The position numbers and the translations under genes were made by a program. From 188UL27-1 sp038526275 (GTDB lineage Bacteria; Pseudomonadota; Alphaproteobacteria; Rhodobacterales; Rhodobacteraceae): a stretch of 8,446 nucleotides of DNA. Position 1 is the stretch's first letter, and every line of letters starts with the position of its first letter. Positions 6,168-8,446 of this stretch are shown here, in pieces. Below the pieces are notes generated by a model. The model was not told where the DNA came from, did no database searches, and saw only the letters and a list, made by a program, of their open reading frames with translations. The stretch lies in the NCBI GenBank assembly GCA_038526275.1, contig JBCBGY010000188.1, positions 1-8,446 on the forward strand. The letters run 5' to 3'.

Positions 6168-7388
6168 ATGAACCTGTCGACCCCGATTTCCGCAAAAGAC
6201 AAACCCGAATTGGCGAGCTTCCATTGGTCGGACCCGCTTTTGTTGGAAGCGCAATTGACTGAGGATGAGCGGATGCTGCGCGACGCCGCTTGCACATTCG
6301 CCGGAGATGTTTTGGCCCCTCGCGTGGCGGCGGCCTATCGCGACGAAACTGCGGACCCGGAGATTTTCGCGCTGATGGGTGAGGCTGGCCTGCTCGGCTT
6401 GACCATCCCGGAGGAGTATGGGGGTTTGGGCGCGGGATATGTCACTTATGGCTTGGTCGCCCGGGAGATCGAGCGGATCGATTCCGGCTATCGCTCCATG
6501 ATGTCTGTTCAGTCGAGCTTGGTGATGTATCCGATCTACGCCTACGGCACGGACGAACAGCGGCAGAAATATTTGCCGGGGCTCGCCGGGGGCTCCTTGA
6601 TCGGCTGCTTCGGTCTGACCGAACCTGATGCGGGCAGTGATCCTGCCGGTATGAAAACCAAGGCCGAAAAGACGGCAACGGGCTACCGGCTGACCGGTTC
6701 CAAGATGTGGATTTCCAACGCGCCCTTTGCGGATGTGTTCGTGGTATGGGCCAAATCCGACGCCCATGGCGGCAAGATCCGGGGCTTTGTCCTGGAAAAA
6801 GGCATGGAAGGGCTGAGCGCCCCGAAGATCGAAGGCAAGCTGTCGCTGCGGGCCTCGACCACCGGCGAGATTGTCATGGATGGTGTCGAGGTCGGCGAAG
6901 AGGCTCTGCTGCCCAATGTTGAAGGATTGAAAGGCCCGTTTGGCTGCTTGAACCGGGCGCGTTACGGTATTTCTTGGGGCGCAATGGGTGCCGCCGAAGC
7001 CTGCTGGCAAACAGCGCGGCAATACGGGTTGGATCGCAAACAGTTCAATCGACCGCTTGCCCAAACCCAGCTTTTCCAGAAAAAACTGGCCGATATGCAG
7101 ACGGAGATCACGCTTGGTCTGCAAGGGGCTCTGACACTGGGACGGCTTATGGACGCCGGTACGGCTGCACCAGAGGCGATCAGCCTGATGAAGCGCAACA
7201 ATTGCGGCAAAGCGTTGGACATTGCCCGGATGTCACGAGATATGCTTGGTGGAAACGGGATCCAGGAAGATTACAAGGTCATGCGCCACATGGTGAACCT
7301 GGAGACGGTCAACACCTATGAAGGCACCCACGATGTGCACGCACTGATCCTTGGACGGGCACAAACCGGTCTACAGGCCTTCTTTTAG
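6168..7388 (+). CDS. gcdH: Glutaryl-CoA dehydrogenase (acyl-CoA dehydrogenase family)
   Basis: This FAD enzyme oxidises and decarboxylates glutaryl-CoA to crotonyl-CoA in lysine, tryptophan and glutarate breakdown, passing electrons to ETF. The product has 406 residues from the ATG at 6168, which has AAGGAG (6156-6161) six bases upstream; the frame is open further upstream but without a comparable ribosome site. The N-terminal helical domain contains PEEYGGLGAGYV, and ERIDSGYRSMMSVQSS carries R109, in the place of the substrate-carboxylate Arg of this subfamily. The flavin-binding middle domain shows FGLTEPDAGSDPAGM (148-162). The catalytic base is E385 in NTYEGTHD, and MLGGNGIQEDY (359-369) is typical of GCDH. 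These features favour GCDH over other acyl-CoA dehydrogenases. No CoA-transferase or regulator gene follows; the gene after it is unrelated. Confidence 0.95.
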   Translation: MNLSTPISAKDKPELASFHWSDPLLLEAQLTEDERMLRDAACTFAGDVLAPRVAAAYRDETADPEIFALMGEAGLLGLTIPEEYGGLGAGYVTYGLVAREIERIDSGYRSMMSVQSSLVMYPIYAYGTDEQRQKYLPGLAGGSLIGCFGLTEPDAGSDPAGMKTKAEKTATGYRLTGSKMWISNAPFADVFVVWAKSDAHGGKIRGFVLEKGMEGLSAPKIEGKLSLRASTTGEIVMDGVEVGEEALLPNVEGLKGPFGCLNRARYGISWGAMGAAEACWQTARQYGLDRKQFNRPLAQTQLFQKKLADMQTEITLGLQGALTLGRLMDAGTAAPEAISLMKRNNCGKALDIARMSRDMLGGNGIQEDYKVMRHMVNLETVNTYEGTHDVHALILGRAQTGLQAFF

Positions 7389-7429
7389 CCAAAATCTTCT
7401 CTTACCATTAGATCTCGGATGTTCGGCTC

Positions 7430-7447
7430 GTAAAGTACGTGCTTAAC
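7430..7447. promoter_or_regulatory. Imperfect 18-bp dyad upstream of the last gene
   Basis: GTAAAGTAC (7430-7438) faces GTGCTTAAC (7439-7447). Seven of nine pairs are Watson-Crick and one is G-T, centred on ACGT with no loop. A loop-free dyad suits a protein site better than an RNA hairpin. It lies 27 bases before the ATG at 7475, in the 86-base gap after gcdH. This is a weak structural candidate. Confidence 0.25.
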
Positions 7448-7474
7448 CGTTGATATCGTAGAGTTACCAGTTTG

Positions 7475-8446
7475 ATGGATGGCCGGGTTAGGGCAGTGCA
7501 GGCAACAGGCAGGCATGCAATAGACAATTGGCGGCGCATGCTGGACAAACATGGCGCGCAGTACGGCTTCCATAAGACGTTTGGTGATCGACATGGCGCA
7601 CTCTTCACAGACGATGATGAGACCCTTCTGGTCACCTTCGAGAATGCCGAAGATTTGCGCGAAGATGCCGGATCAGGCCTCCCCATGGGTTTGGGCATAG
7701 CTGGCAAGCAGGGTTGGTCACATCTTGGTCTTTACAGCGAGGGAGACACCTGGTTTCGCGAAGATGAGATCTACGCCTTCTTCGACCAGCTGATCGACGA
7801 CGCCTTCTTCGGCCGGTTCGAACGCGTCCTCTTTTATGGTGCGGGCTCCCATGGTTACGCCGCAGCGGTCTTTTCGGTGGCCGCGCCTGGTGCCCGTGTG
7901 CTGCTGATTCATCCACAGGCCACTTTGGATCCACGCGTGACCGAATGGGACCAGCGCTTTCCAGAAATGCGACGTGTCGATTTTACAAGTCGCTACGGCT
8001 ATGCGCCCGATATGATGGAAGCCGCTTCGGGCGGCACAGTGATTTATGACCCCTACGAGGCCGAAGATGCCATGCATGCGGCTTTGTTCACGCGGGACGG
8101 CATTTTGAAGCTGAGAACCCCGTTGATGGGCTCGGATTTGGTTCCTGACTTTGTCAATATGGGCATCCTGACCGCCCTAATTAATGCAGCCGTGCGCGGA
8201 AAGCTGACGGCAAAAATGTTCGCTCGTCATTATCGTATTCGACGACGCTATCCCGTATATCTGAAGCGGGTGCTGTTGCATCTGGAGCGCCAGGATCGAC
8301 CTTTTCTAACGGCGCTCTATACGCGCGATGTGCTGCGCCGCATGCAAGGGCCAAGGTTCCGCCAGACACAGTCAGATGCGATGAAAGTGCTGCAGCAACG
8401 CGGGCAACGCCTACCCCCTGCCTTGAATCAACGAAACCGACAGTGA
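7475..8446 (+). CDS. Uncharacterised protein of a Rhodobacteraceae family (possible degenerate alpha/beta-hydrolase-like core)
   Basis: The product has 323 residues from ATG 7475. A TTG at 7472 or the ATG at 7538 are other possible starts, and none has a strong ribosome site. The stop is the last codon of the window. The middle part reads as alternating strands and helices: RVLFYGAGSHGYAAAVFS (117-134), ARVLLIHPQATLDPRV (140-155), and TVIYDPYEAEDAMHAALF (188-205). The small-residue turn around S125 resembles a nucleophile elbow but is not a strict GxSxG, since A123 stands where Gly is expected. D192 could be an acid partner, but I find no convincing catalytic His. The C-terminal third (about 240-295) is basic and helical. 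I recall relatives in Rhodobacteraceae labelled phosphoadenosine phosphosulfate reductase, but the SGGKDS-like PP-loop of that enzyme is absent, so that name is not supported. No signal peptide or membrane segment is seen. Confidence 0.8.
   Translation: MDGRVRAVQATGRHAIDNWRRMLDKHGAQYGFHKTFGDRHGALFTDDDETLLVTFENAEDLREDAGSGLPMGLGIAGKQGWSHLGLYSEGDTWFREDEIYAFFDQLIDDAFFGRFERVLFYGAGSHGYAAAVFSVAAPGARVLLIHPQATLDPRVTEWDQRFPEMRRVDFTSRYGYAPDMMEAASGGTVIYDPYEAEDAMHAALFTRDGILKLRTPLMGSDLVPDFVNMGILTALINAAVRGKLTAKMFARHYRIRRRYPVYLKRVLLHLERQDRPFLTALYTRDVLRRMQGPRFRQTQSDAMKVLQQRGQRLPPALNQRNRQ

Noticed and set aside
6138..7124. Long minus-strand reading frame (328 codons) opposite gcdH
   Set aside because: It covers the conserved gcdH coding region in antisense and the translation has no family features.
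7475..8446. Phosphoadenosine phosphosulfate reductase label for the last gene
   Set aside because: The SGGKDS-like PP-loop and the C-terminal catalytic Cys motif of that enzyme are not seen.
1..8446. CRISPR array, tRNA, rRNA, insertion sequence or phage gene
   Set aside because: I saw no regularly spaced repeats, tRNA-like cloverleaf, transposase motifs or phage-type genes on either strand; tRNAscan-SE and an IS search could confirm.

Overview
The window looks like chromosomal DNA of an alphaproteobacterium, most likely a member of the Rhodobacteraceae (roseobacter group). The reasons are the codon usage rich in G and C, the closeness of the AcnA and glutaryl-CoA dehydrogenase to alphaproteobacterial forms, a DUF1223 gene divergent from acnA, a G/C-run intergenic hairpin of a kind I remember from many genomes of this family, and a last gene of a type I know only from this family. 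The placement rests on recognition, not on a search.

Layout from left to right: (1) 1-577, minus: an exported thioredoxin-fold DUF1223 protein, cut by the left edge. (2) 578-802: a divergent intergenic region with a weak promoter-like dyad and a possible 45-codon small ORF ending 15 bases before acnA. (3) 803-3493, plus: acnA, aconitate hydratase of the TCA cycle, complete. (4) 3494-3777: a gap between converging genes, filled by hairpins. Its centre is a 171-base imperfect palindrome (3525-3695) with one axis and no register shift until its tip. (5) 3778-6022, minus: a two-gene unit, a MoxR-type AAA+ ATPase followed by a CoxE-like VWA protein. The 79-base gap between them holds a G/C hairpin that can fold in alternative ways just upstream of the second gene's ribosome binding site. 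(6) 6023-6167: a divergent promoter region with a perfect 9-bp inverted repeat. (7) 6168-7388, plus: glutaryl-CoA dehydrogenase (lysine/tryptophan/glutarate catabolism). (8) 7475-8446, plus: an uncharacterised protein of about 323 residues, possibly with a degenerate alpha/beta-hydrolase-like core, ending at the right edge.

The genes are mostly housekeeping and catabolic, and I see no phage, IS, CRISPR, tRNA or rRNA. AcnA and GcdH both feed central carbon metabolism but are not in one operon. The MoxR/VWA pair resembles CoxD/CoxE, which help mature the CO dehydrogenase active site, but no client enzyme is present here. I do not see a clear new multi-gene system. The most unusual items are the long palindrome, the hairpin inside the moxR-VWA unit, the dyad upstream of gcdH and the unassigned last gene.
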